Source of the DNA: Colius striatus
Lineage: Eukaryota; Chordata; Aves; Coliiformes; Coliidae
Direction of reading: 5' to 3'
Assembly (NCBI RefSeq): GCF_028858725.1
Contig: NC_084767.1
Coordinates: 32,580,895-32,644,894, forward strand
Length of the DNA stretch: 64,000 bases
Part shown: piece after piece, positions 54,401-64,000 of the stretch
Position numbering within the stretch: the first letter of the stretch is position 1
Layout of the letters: every line of letters starts with the position of its first letter
Translations under genes and position numbers: made by a program
The notes under the pieces: generated by a model
What the model was told of the DNA's origin: nothing
The model's input: the letters and a program-made list of their open reading frames with translations, nothing else
Databases searched by the model: none

Positions 54401-57400
54401 TTACCAGAGAAGGTGCGGAAAAATTTTTGTTCCAATAGTACCTCAATGCAGTTTTCATGACCTATAGGAGATCAGACATTTTATAGTGTGACAGAATTAT
54501 AAACACATTTACCTTTCTTTTTTTTTAAATGGTAGCAGCAAGATAGATCCAGGCTAATATTAGCACTTACTGAAAAAAAAATAAAGTCTCCTTTTTACAT
54601 GATGTATGTTGCCTTACACATCTCTGAAGATGGTCTTAAGTGATGGTATTTGGAAGCTTTATCCTTATATTAAGCAACAAGACAGTTCAGAATATCGACA
54701 TCTATTTACATGGTCTCTTGCATCAATAACTAAGAAGGTGACATCTCAAAGGAGCATTTCTGGCACCACAGAAATCAATGAGATTTACTGATGTCAGTAA
54801 AACCAGAAATTCACCCTGGTCTCCTATGGCTAGGAGCAAATGAGTTGCAGAGTCACTGGGAGGAATTTCCCTGAGTCACTGCTGGAATTTCCCTGGCTTC
54901 TGAACTAAAGAGTGAACATAGCAAATGCTAACTACAGAGAGTAAGGAGAGGAGATAATTTGCTTTCAAAGTGTTAGGCTGCTTTGTTATCGTGTTTCCCT
55001 AAAACTGAGGCCACATTTGATCTTGCTAAAAGTTCACAGGGAGAAACTTACCATTGTAACAAGCCCAGTGCAGCGGTGTATAACCTTGATTATCTTTGAA
55101 ACTGCAGTCTTCCTCTGAAAGTGCTATCTGCAGTAATTCACTCAGCCAAGTGGCGTGGCCCCGAGCTGCTGCAAAGTGCAGAGGTGTTCTGCCTCTGGTG
55201 TCTTTGCATAAAATAGATACTTCTTTCTCTAACAGCATCTGAACACACTCCTCGTGACCAGTCATAATCTGATAACAAAGAAATGGGTAAAGAGCTTGAC
55301 ATAATACAGATTCTTGCTCAGGAAATACAGAATATGGTTGATGCCTGTGAACATGAAACAACCTGGATGGGATTCAGAAGCCAGAGATGAAAGCTCCTTT
55401 GCTCCCATGTGTAACTGTGATAACTAATACACTGAAATGGATTTGGTGCTGTCTTTCAAAGGCATTGATTCCTAGTCTGTGGGAAAAACTCTACTAGTGA
55501 GGCACAAAAGCAAATATGAGTTTAAAAATAAGGAAACAGATGAACAAAGGGTGAAGTTCATAGAACTTGAGTCTGGCTTCTCAAAACTACGTATAAATGC
55601 AAAAGAAGTGGGCTAAAAAAAAGGATCAAAAATATAATCAGAAATATGAAGATCTGCTTTAACAGCTGGCCAGCTACTATCAGTGACCTCTGCATCATAC
55701 ATAGGTCATCTTTGGTATCTTAGGTGTATTCATGTATTGCTATCAATACAGAACAGAATTTGTATGCTGTAGCTTCTATTACAGACTTCTGCTCCACTCC
55801 TAAGATGAAATGCTCACTACAGTTGTCACTGTATAAATATCATCTCTTGCATCAACTTCACATTGGGTTCTGACTCCTAGAAAAGATGAGATCTGCCTCA
55901 AGTTTAACTGTCTCTAGAAAACAGAATTATTTAAAACATCCCCATGAAAAACGAAAATAAGTACCGGGCACTTCTTTTAAACAAATTCTTTTCAGAATTC
56001 ATAAGGTGCACAGTTATAAGAATAATAATGGTCATTGTAAAATGCCTAGAGCCAAGGAAAAATGGTCTAATCATTATTTTAGATAATTAATTACAGTAAA
56101 TATGAAACAAAGTCAAAAGCAGAGCATTGCTGAGAGCAGGTCTGCCCTGCTTTTTACTTCACTGACTGTGCTTTGTCATGTTTCCAATCATTTACAGTAT
56201 TTCCTACATTCAATATCCTTGTATTTATAAGTGAGTTGTAGTCATGGTAAAACAAATAATTAACAATCATAAAATTTAAGTCACCCCTCGATGTAAAGCT
56301 GTGCATCCCAGGAGATCAGCTGCATCTACAGATGCTTCTTTTTCAAGTAACAAAGAAACAGCATCAATATGCCCATATGCCACTGCAAGCATCAGTGGAG
56401 TTCTAGGAAAAACAAAAACACACCAGTCACAGCTATAAAAACGACATACTAGCCACTGCTAACTTACAGGAATACAGAAATGAGGCATAACTCTGTTTCT
56501 TTCACCACACTCATAACACCCATGTGAAGACCATTAGTATGAAATTATTAAGATGTTTAACAACCAACTACCATGACTGAAATAGAAACAAACTAATTTG
56601 CAAGCAGTTTACAGACCACATCATTCAAAATTGTCACCTGCAGCAACACATGAGCTTTAAAATATCCAAGTGTTGTGAATGAATGTCCCTGCTAGTTACT
56701 GAGTGGACAACGACCCAAAGCATTTCTTGTGAAAATACTGTGCAATTGCTTAAAGAGGATGAAGGGACATGAGGAAACTAAGACAAAATTTAGACTAACA
56801 TATCTTCTTTTTTTTATGAAAGATCTATTCTTCTATTTTTCAGACCAGACTAATACCATATAAAATTCTAAGTACAGACAAATATATTTCAGGCATTTCA
56901 ATTAATTTTTTTTTAACTGTTCACATTTTCAGTTTAAAAATATACTTTTTTCTCCATCTAGAACTGTCATTTAATGAGAATTATATTTTTTGTAAGAACA
57001 TCTCAGATGCATGTGTCACTTCAAATAAACATTCTGTCCCATTGCACCAGTCTAAGTAAAGATTTACCCAAGTAAATCTTGAAATAGCAACGTTTTAGAA
57101 ATAAGACTCTTGATAGAAACATCTAAGGATGTTAGTTTTGACTGAATCTGGCCCTCAGCATCTATGAAAAATTGTTTAAAGTATGAAGACTAAAGATTAA
57201 TGAACAAACCATTCCAAATGGCTTAGATCAATTGAATATGTACTTCTACAGGGAGAAGTACAGGAAATACAGCATTTCAAATAAATACTTTGGGTTTGGT
57301 TTTGGGGTTTTTTTGGTGAGAAATCCAAGATGCTATTTGAATCACAGAGCTGAAAAAAAACCATCCCAGAGAAAACTTACTGTCCTTTGGCATCTGTCAC

Positions 57401-60341
57401 GTTAGGGTTGTCTGCAACTTCTAGCAACAACCGTAAACAAGGTGTATGGCCATTAATGACTATGAAGAAAAAAAGTATGTTTAATTAAAATATGTTTAAT
57501 TTCAGATATTTTTCTATTGGGATGCTTATGAATAAGAAATTTCCTTATACACAAGGGAAATATTTCACAGTATAAGAAGCTTATATTCTCCCAATTTTCA
57601 TTCAACTTGTGCTGATGAAATGGTGAGCTGCTTCTGCTCTGACCTCCGTAAGACATAGTTTTCTCTACTGAATTTTTCTACTAAACCAGACAACATTTCA
57701 AAATCCTTCGGACCCAGCAGCAGACAAGGCTGTGTGTCAGCTGGCTTAAAGGCTTCAGCTTTTCATGGGATGAAGAGAGCACTATTTTCTTCTTTGAAAA
57801 ACAATACTTCCTGTACTTAGTAGATAGAGATTGTGTTCTTATTACAGCAAGTCATGCATTCACACTGTCTACACCCTGTGGGCTGAGGCAAAACCCTTGG
57901 ACATCACCCTGGCAGAGAAAGGGGTGCACATCATCACATTTAAATCACTCATCCAAAAATAATCCTGGTTGCACTACCTAGAAAAATGAAAGACATTTTT
58001 AGTTATTTACCACTAAGTGATGTGGTATATAATGTGCAAACAATTCTGCAGAGCTGATGAGTCGTTGGCTTACGGGTTAAAAAAAAAAAAGATCTGTTCT
58101 TTCTCCCAGCAGGAGGAAGAGAAATCGTAACTTGCTCACACCAACATCTGAAAAGGATTTTGGTAAATAAGTTTTAGACTAGAAACTCTTAGGAGCTGAC
58201 CCAGCAATTGCTAAGCATTACAGACTCTGCAGGGAATGTAAGTTTTGTCAACAGAGGTACACCAGGGGAACATTTGCAATGGATTCCCCAAGCTACCCAG
58301 AGGAAAGGCTGGTAATAATAAAATTATACAGGGAACATATCATCTAGGCTAAGCAAATTCTCCATATTACAAGGTCAGAGGAAGTCTGGGTTGTTGTTTG
58401 TTTGGTTTTTTTTTTTTGGGGGGGGGCCTATTAAAAAAGAAATACTTCATTAAGTGATTTCTGTAATAAAGGTACAAGTCCCTTTACTGAACAATGCTGT
58501 CCTGTAATCCACTTCAGGTCTCCTCAACTGCTGTGTTCAGCGATTGTGCTTGTACAACTAAAAGGAATGAGGGTAAACACATTTATGGGGATGGGTGCAG
58601 ATGCATTCTCCTTTGTTTCCCATGCAGGCTTTTGCACGTGCAAGTATTCACTTTTATGTGAGCAAATGCGCACTGGTACTCAAGGGATTAATTCAGCAAG
58701 AGTTCTCATTGATTTCTCAAAATGCCAATTTATCTTCTACACTTGCACTGCAAATAAAACCCGGTGACTACTGCAGTGGCACCACGCAGAGTTTCCAGCA
58801 GGTGGCATCATTCTTTGCTAAAACACTCATAGACAAAAACGTATTGTAACAAAACAGCATAATAAAAACCATCAGATTGCAAGCTGCTTTTTGTAATAGT
58901 TGCAGATAGAAGCTTTACTCCAGAGCTGAATTCCACAGAACTCCACATAACTGAGGGGTGTTCTCATTAACGTTTACAAATATGTAAAGGGTGGATGTCA
59001 GAAGGATGGAGACAGGCTCTTCTCAATGGTAGGACAAGGGTCAATAAGTATAAACTGGAACACAAGAGGTTCCAAAGAAACACAAGGAAGAACTTCTGAT
59101 ATGTAAACTCTAGCAGCACATGTCTATATCAATTATTTATTGTAGGGAGCAACGTACTTAGTTCTGATGAAAAATTTAAGAAGGCAGAAAGCATTTTTAG
59201 TATGCTGTGAAGTTTGATTCCATGTGTCTTCAAACAAAATTTATCATAGTCTGACCTAAACATTTCTAGGTTGCATTTACATGATCACACACAGAGAATA
59301 AACTGGTATGAGAAGATATATATTCATTTTAATCTAAGGGGGAACAAGAGATAAACAGACAATTGGGTCTGGCCCTAAGGAGACTATTATCCCACAAGGT
59401 ATTCATTTCGCTTCCCAATAGAGGTCCGTGCTGTGCTGCACTGAGCCCCTCGATGAACAGCCAGGAGCAATGTTCCCTTTGGCACCTCTGTCAACCTCTG
59501 CCTATTTATCTGACAAATACATATTAAATAATAACCTCTTAATAAATGGCAAATCCTACATTTTCCAATTAATTATGCAAACTCTCAGCAAGAGCAAGTT
59601 CACAAACTAGCTCAGGAGGAGGATAATGTATAAAAGGGGGTTCTGTAGTGTTGCCTCTGCAAAAAGTTACAAGTTTTGAACACCATGCCAATTTAATTAC
59701 CAGCTAGGGCCTACATGTATTTTCAACCTTTCTTCCATAGGTGGAGCAGTGAGGCAAGTGTTCTCTTTCCCTGATTTTTTGGCCAAGGAACCATTAAGAA
59801 AAGGTATAGGGGAAACATGACACATCTTAAAAGAGTATGTGGTTATACAGAGGTAAGGTAAAGTTAGGACAAGCAGGTAACAGTAGAGCAGTAGTGGTCT
59901 GGAAATACATGGGGTTCTACGTGAGGCAGGACTGAACCACAGGGACAGAGGATAAAAGGCCAAGGAAATGAAAGATAAAGGGTTAACTCTAGGACCTAAG
60001 CAAACAAGCAGCAGTCCTTGGTACCTGACAAAATCTCCTTCCATTTAGAAGAAATGTACACAGGGATAGTATGTAAGTAAAGGTGGTGCTTGTATATTGC
60101 AATGTTTATAGCACAAGTGTAACATCTGCACACACTCACCTGAAGCATGGAGGGGGGTCCTTTTGGTGACATTGTCTTTTACAGTGACAGAAGCGCCCTG
60201 GCTGATGAGAGCTTCCACACACTCTGCATGTCCTTTAAATGCAGCCAAGTCCAAAGCAGTGCGTCCCTTCTCATCCTTAATATCCAGATCTACCAGAGAC
60301 TGGAGAAGTACCTCCAAGGCTTGATGATGACCATTATAGGC
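42158..60341 (-). CDS. ANKRD44: ANKRD44 (PP6-ARS-B), last 11 coding exons
   Basis: ANKRD44 is an ankyrin-repeat regulatory subunit of protein phosphatase 6, thought to scaffold PPP6C with its SAPS-domain partners. The window holds 11 exons in consistent phase, 1458 nt (485 codons plus stop), roughly the C-terminal half. The translation is a run of about a dozen ankyrin repeats (repeated TPLH..AA..GH pattern) followed by a non-ankyrin tail ending [13 protein letters not shown], identical to the human end as I remember it. Paralogues ANKRD28 and ANKRD52 share the repeats, but the tail and the neighbouring PGAP1 favour ANKRD44. All donors and acceptors are GT-AG; no stop or frameshift was seen. 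The 5' half lies beyond the right edge of the window. Confidence 0.95.
44380..44471 (-). CDS. ANKRD44: ANKRD44 exon j
   Basis: It encodes (T)[19 protein letters not shown] and [11 protein letters not shown] plus one base, nearly identical to human. Acceptor TTTTGTAG, donor GTAAGT, phase 1. The intron upstream (44472-48978) is mostly filled by the long CR1. Confidence 0.96.
45300..48750 (+). mobile_element. CR1 LINE, long copy with decayed EN and RT coding
   Basis: About 3.4 kb. An endonuclease-like frame around 45960-46600 (AVTETWWDS near 46030) is broken by stops. Reverse transcriptase runs over 46862-47575 ([20 protein letters not shown]) and continues after a frameshift near 47565 at 47563-48069 ([32 protein letters not shown] at 47899-47910). 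The C-terminal region and non-coding end follow, to the ATTCTATGA-type tail at about 48735-48750. The 5' end is approximate. It is non-autonomous now. It fills the ANKRD44 intron between exons i and j, antisense. Confidence 0.92.
46862..48069 (+). pseudogene. CR1 reverse transcriptase, frameshifted
   Basis: Two overlapping frames (46862-47575 and 47563-48069) together cover most of a CR1 RT domain, with the frameshift near the [18 protein letters not shown] motif. The catalytic box reads FTDD where the CR1 consensus would have FADD. A stop follows [10 protein letters not shown]. The product would not be functional. Confidence 0.88.
48979..49061 (-). CDS. ANKRD44: ANKRD44 exon i
   Basis: It encodes [20 protein letters not shown] and AKNNALQ plus split AC, matching human [20 protein letters not shown]. 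Acceptor CAACTACAG, donor GTAAGT, phase 2. The 3' end of the long CR1 element lies about 230 bp into the next intron. The intron upstream (49062-50174) shows nothing recognised. Confidence 0.95.
50175..50257 (-). CDS. ANKRD44: ANKRD44 exon h
   Basis: It encodes (D)[19 protein letters not shown] and PLHLASSK, matching human [20 protein letters not shown]. Acceptor ATACCTCAG, donor GTAAGC, phase 0. The intron upstream (50258-51104) shows nothing recognised. Confidence 0.94.
51105..51250 (-). CDS. ANKRD44: ANKRD44 exon g
   Basis: It encodes (R)[39 protein letters not shown] and AQNGHVGAV plus one base. It is GC-richer than its neighbours. Acceptor TCCCTACAG; donor GTTAGT is non-consensus at +3. 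Phase 1. The intron upstream (51251-52492) shows nothing recognised. Confidence 0.95.
52493..52576 (-). CDS. ANKRD44: ANKRD44 exon f
   Basis: It encodes (V)[19 protein letters not shown] and VNCKDDKG plus split AG, matching human INDHGNCASLLLGAIDSSIV. Acceptor CTTTGGCAG, donor GTAATA, phase 2. The intron upstream (52577-54373) shows nothing recognised. Confidence 0.95.
54374..54461 (-). CDS. ANKRD44: ANKRD44 exon e
   Basis: It encodes (G)[19 protein letters not shown] and NTFSPLHCA plus split GT, matching human [20 protein letters not shown]. Acceptor TCCTATAG, donor GTAAGT, phase 2. The intron upstream (54462-55051) shows nothing recognised. Confidence 0.94.
55052..55268 (-). CDS. ANKRD44: ANKRD44 exon d
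   Basis: It encodes [60 protein letters not shown] and [12 protein letters not shown] plus one base. It is almost identical to human. Acceptor TTATCAG, donor GTAAGT, phase 1. The intron upstream (55269-56284) shows nothing recognised. Confidence 0.96.
56285..56402 (-). CDS. ANKRD44: ANKRD44 exon c
   Basis: It encodes (Q)[39 protein letters not shown], one ankyrin repeat and part of the next. Acceptor TTTCCTAG; donor GTGACT is weaker than usual. Phase 0. The intron upstream (56403-57380) shows nothing recognised. Confidence 0.93.
57381..57459 (-). CDS. ANKRD44: ANKRD44 exon b
   Basis: It encodes (V)[19 protein letters not shown] and VTDAKG plus split CA. Human reads ADNPEAVDVKDAKGQ here, so the bird repeat loop is three residues shorter, in frame. 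Acceptor TTCATAG, donor GTAAGT, phase 2. The intron upstream (57460-60139) holds a CR1 remnant near 58950-59100 and a T/G homopolymer near 58404-58428. Confidence 0.93.
58950..59100 (+). mobile_element. CR1 LINE short internal fragment
   Basis: Matches the CR1 region before the 3' end: tgttctcattaacgtttac, aatatgtaaagggtggatg, ggagacaggctcttctca, taaactggaacacaagagg. No tail is present, so it is truncated or decayed at both ends. It lies in an ANKRD44 intron. Confidence 0.75.
60140..60341 (-). CDS. ANKRD44: ANKRD44 exon a (first in window)
   Basis: It encodes [40 protein letters not shown] and on to [10 protein letters not shown] plus one base, nearly identical to human. Acceptor CATTTATAG, donor GTGAGT, phase 1. 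The upstream intron runs to the window edge and holds an LTR and a CR1 fragment; 60342-61900 shows nothing recognised. Confidence 0.95.
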
Positions 60342-61903
60342 CTATAAATGTGAAACATGTAATGTAAAGGGTGAATAAAATCCATCATTGTTACAGCCTC
60401 CTAAAGACAACAGAATTCACAGAGTTTTCTTGATTCCTTATGACTCTATCTTCAACTTGTAAGGATTGTCCCAAATTACACTGCAGCCAAGAAACGAAAA
60501 TTTTTGTAGTGTTTAGAGACAGAAATTATGATTGTTAAATTTAATCTAACCTTCTAATCCAACCCAAGGTGAGGAATTTCAGGCAATATTTTGCCAGTTG
60601 CGCACAGATGACTCAACAACTCATTCTTCCCACTCTATAGTATCTTTCAGGGAAATGTTTGCTTCAAAAGATAGATTACTGGAGTGATGCTGGTCAAAGG
60701 TTAGTGGATTATCACCTAACTGGGTGCCAAATTCAACACATCTGTTGGTCTCCAACTACATGAAAGCCATTCTCAAAACAGATTTTTGTGCAACTAACAA
60801 CAAATTTGATCTGCTGTTTATAGCTGATGTTTGATGGAATATTACTGTCAGTAGGATCATTTGGTAGAACTTCAGTGGATGAGTAGAGCATTCCCAGACC
60901 TACAGCCACATTTGGGCCAACAGTACAAACACAGGTGACATTGCAAAAAGCCAGTAGACAGCCACAAAAACTGGAAACATTTAATTCAGCTTTGTAGGGA
61001 TTGCCCTCCTCTCCTTACTGTCTCTCACAGAAACCATTGTTTTTATTTATATAAGAACACAGAGTTAGTATTACCAGAGTTGACACAATTAAGGACAACA
61101 GAAGTGAAATGCAAACATGAAGGAACCAAAGAGACAATGAATTTCAAGGTTAAGTAGTGGTAGCAATAGCTTACTCCTAGTGACCATTGTCAAAAGTTCA
61201 AAACAGGACAGTGCAGGGAACCATTGTTTTCCTGTTAGACCAAGAAACCTACTTAAGGAAAGCTGAAATGCAATGGCAGAAAAATAAAAGGAAAGGGATA
61301 TTAGGGCACAAGGAACCCATAAATCAGAAAACACTCCAACACAGTTGTTGTATTTTCTTCATGACAATTTTACCTAGAAAACAACAAGCACCAACCTGAT
61401 CTTTGACACAATATGAGGTATCTATCTTGAAGGTTCTCTGCAGACTGTGTACCCCTACCCTGACAGGATAATAAAGGGATTTTTTTTCTTCCTGTTGGTT
61501 TTCCTTGTGCAGTCAAACGTGACCAGAATCTCAGGAATGGCAGGTCAGTGTTTTGTTGGCCACTAGTCCAACCCTTGCTTCTAAATCCTCTTTCTGTTCT
61601 AGGGTCAAATTTCTGTGAGCAGAGGCTTTGGCCACTGCACCATATCAGCCACTTAACAGGACTTCATGTTGTCATGTAGGTTGCTGGCTTTCTGGATCCA
61701 CAGGTGCAGAGATTCATGTGGATACTGCTAGACGTGGGGAAAGATAGCCACAGGCACCCCAACATGGTTTGAAACACTCCTGGAGAGCTGCAAGTGAAAT
61801 ATGAAATAATGATGGTTTATGTAAGAATTTGAATTTATTTGTGGTTTTGGGGTGTGTCAGATGAATGAATTGCTGTTAACCAGCAACAGATTGTAGTGTT
61901 TTC

Positions 61904-63016
61904 TGTGGCCAGGTTTTGGTAGCAAGGGGCTACAAGGTTGGCTTCTTCAAACAGATCTGCTAGAAGCTTCCCCTGTAGCTGATAGGGCCAGTGTCAGTCA
62001 ATTCTGAGATGGACCCACAGATGACCAAGACCTGGCCAATTAGTGACTGAGGTAATGTCTCTGTGACTAACATACTGGAGAAGGGAAAGAAGCTGCTGAA
62101 CAGCTGCTAAATGGCAGCAGCAGAAGGGAGTGAGAATGTGAAAACATCTCATAGACACCAAGATCAGTGGAGAAGGAGGGTGCTTAGGCCTTGACTCCTC
62201 TGTGACCTGTGGCGCAGTGAGGCAGGCCCTGCCCCTGCAGGCCATGGAGGCCACAGGGGAGCACTCACACCCTGTGGAGGACCCCATGCCATGCCGGATC
62301 AGCTGGATGCCTGAAGGAGGCTGTGACTGTGTGAAGCTCACCCTGAAGCAAATTCCTGGCAGGATCTGGGAGACTGTGGGGAGAGAGGAGCCCATACCAG
62401 AGCAGGTTTGCTGTCAGGACTTGTGATCCTGTGAGAGACTGAGGCTGGAGCAGTCGGTACCTGCAGGACTGTTCTCCCTGTGGATGACCCACGTTGGGGC
62501 AGGGTGTGAGGAGCTGCCCCCATGGGAGGCCCCATGCTGGAGCAGTTCAGGAAGAACTGTAGTCATTGGGAAGGATCCACATTAGAGAAGTTCATGGAGG
62601 ACTGTCTCCCACGGGAAGGACTCCACAGTGTAGCAGTGGCAAGTATGAGGACATCTCCCTCTGAGAAGAAGCAGCGGCAAAGTCCATCTGTAATGAACTG
62701 ACCACAACCCCCATCCCCTGTGCTGCTGTGGGCAGAGGAGGGAGAGTCCTGGGAATGAGGAGGAGTAGGAGGAGCTGTTTTAAGATTTGTTTTTTCTCAT
62801 TTTCCCTGCTCTGTTTTGATCGTTCATTAATAAATCAAACTATTTATCCCCAAGTTGAGTCTGTTTTGCCTGTGACACTAGTTGCTGAGTGATCTCCCTG
62901 TCCTTATCTTGACCCACAAACCTTTCATTGTGTTTCTCTCTCCCTTGTCCAGTTTAGGAGGGGGAGTGATAGAACGACTTGGTGAGCACCTGGCACCCAG
63001 CCAGGGCTAAACCACC
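61904..63016 (+). mobile_element. Solitary ERV LTR, third member of the same family
   Basis: It begins TGTGGCCAGGTTTTGG, aligning with TGTCATGGTTTT of the other copies, and ends near GGGCTAAACCACCA. AATAAA lies near 62829 followed by ctgttttgcc. Internal repeats resemble gttcatggaggactgt. No matching target duplication was found, and the 3' edge is uncertain by a few bases. It lies in an ANKRD44 intron, antisense to the gene. Confidence 0.8.
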
Positions 63017-63359
63017 AGCCACTGTCAGTGTCCTTGCAAGGATTCTGCCCAAGAGAGAATAGAGAGGAAATAAGTTTGCTGTCTAGCCAGCTGCAGGACA
63101 AGTTCCTTCCCAGCAGAGGAATTCACGCTGGTGATGGTGCAGGTTGTAACTCCTCTGTGGGCTTGTGAGTGACCCTCTCCCCACAGTCTTCAAATTGCAG
63201 AAGAAAAGAGATAGGAAAAAGAGTTCAGTCTTTTAACCCAACTGGCTAACCGGAAAACAGAGAGATGATCACTCAGAACTCAAACTTGATCCTATTTTTG
63301 AGTAAGTAAGTTACTTTCCTTTCAAGAGGAGGGCAGCTTCATAGTGAGGCTGGACATTC

Positions 63360-63690
63360 AATGAAGAGCCAGTCTGTGAAAGACTTATGAGGAGAGGCTG
63401 AGAGAGCTGTGACTGTTCAGCCTCAAAAAGAGGCACTGTCTTACCAATGTGTATAAACACCTGATGAGTGAGCAAAGAAGACAGAGCCAGACTCTTCTCA
63501 AGGGTGCCCAGTAGCAAGACAAGAGGCAATGGGCTAAAATTCAATCCGATGAAGTTCCATTTAATGCAAAAAACCCAGAAATATTTTTACTGTGATGGTG
63601 ATCAGACATTGGAATAGATTGCCTGGAGGCTAAGAACTCTCCAGGCCTGGAGATATTCAAAGTATGATAGACATGGCCCTGGATAAACCT
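63360..63690 (+). mobile_element. Older CR1 LINE fragment
   Basis: It contains cttatgaggagaggctgag, ctgactgagc-like decayed blocks, agactcttctcaagggtgc, aagacaagaggcaatgggc and tcagacattggaatagatt in the CR1 order. It lies in the ANKRD44 intron upstream of exon a. Confidence 0.75.
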
Positions 63691-64000
63691 GCTATGACTC
63701 TGCTTTTATGCTATTGTGATCTATGAGGCCACATGTGTTGGATCACTTTTTGATAGCACAGTTTCTGCGGCAGGCTCCAGGGCACTGCTGGGGTTTAAGC
63801 ATGCTTTCCCACACCTTGCTGTGCAGTTTTTTTGCGCTCCACACATCTCCAGGAGAACACCAGAGTTCTCAGAGATCATTTTGCGATCAAAGCCATAGGC
63901 TCAAGCTCTGGCCTAAAATTTATAAACTAGTTATAAACAAAAGTTGCAACTTTGCATTTAATTTCACTTCAGTGTCTGTGTCATCTTTTTACTTGAGTCA

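Noticed and set aside
1..64000. CRISPR arrays, operons, tRNA or rRNA genes
   Set aside because: No regularly spaced repeats with unique spacers, no bacterial-type gene packing, and no tRNA or rRNA sequence that I could recognise on either strand.

Overview
This is a bird nuclear genomic window carrying two intact-looking, intron-rich protein-coding genes in tandem on the minus strand. A bird is indicated by the many CR1 LINE fragments, avian-type solitary LTRs, short introns, a GC-rich promoter in AT-rich DNA, and the PGAP1-ANKRD44 gene order known from vertebrate chromosomes (human 2q33). I cannot name the species. There is no prokaryotic, plasmid, phage or CRISPR content.

Layout. Positions 1-1194: 3' UTR of PGAP1. 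Positions 1195-36631 (minus): all 27 coding exons of PGAP1, the ER GPI-inositol deacylase. Every junction I traced is GT-AG, phases agree from end to end, and the assembled CDS is 2844 nt (947 aa plus stop). The lipase motif GHSMGG puts its serine at residue 189, which corresponds to human Ser174. Positions about 36150-37200: CpG-rich promoter of PGAP1 with a perfect TISU/YY1-type element. Positions about 37200-37720: short spacer. Positions about 37721-42157: probable 3' UTR of ANKRD44. Positions 42158-60341 (minus): the last 11 coding exons of ANKRD44 (PP6 ankyrin regulatory subunit B), 485 codons plus stop. From 60342 to the end lies ANKRD44 intron with an LTR and a CR1 fragment; upstream exons are outside the window.

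Mobile DNA. Three related solitary LTRs (14349-15283, 20716-21979, about 61904-63016) and one unrelated ERV LTR (about 16071-16405) are all plus-oriented, antisense to the host genes. Two of the related LTRs have perfect 5-bp target duplications. CR1 fragments are scattered through the introns; the longest (about 45300-48750) keeps decayed endonuclease and reverse transcriptase coding sequence. The points most worth a second look are insertions almost touching splice donors (an LTR about 13 bp from the exon 11 donor and a CR1 about 29 bp from the exon 4 donor of PGAP1), in-frame upstream ATGs in the PGAP1 promoter, and the very short ANKRD44-PGAP1 spacing.

How the genes relate. They are functionally separate: PGAP1 remodels GPI anchors in the ER, and ANKRD44 is a PP6 phosphatase scaffold. 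They are linked here by position and shared transcription direction. I found no evidence of an undescribed biological system.
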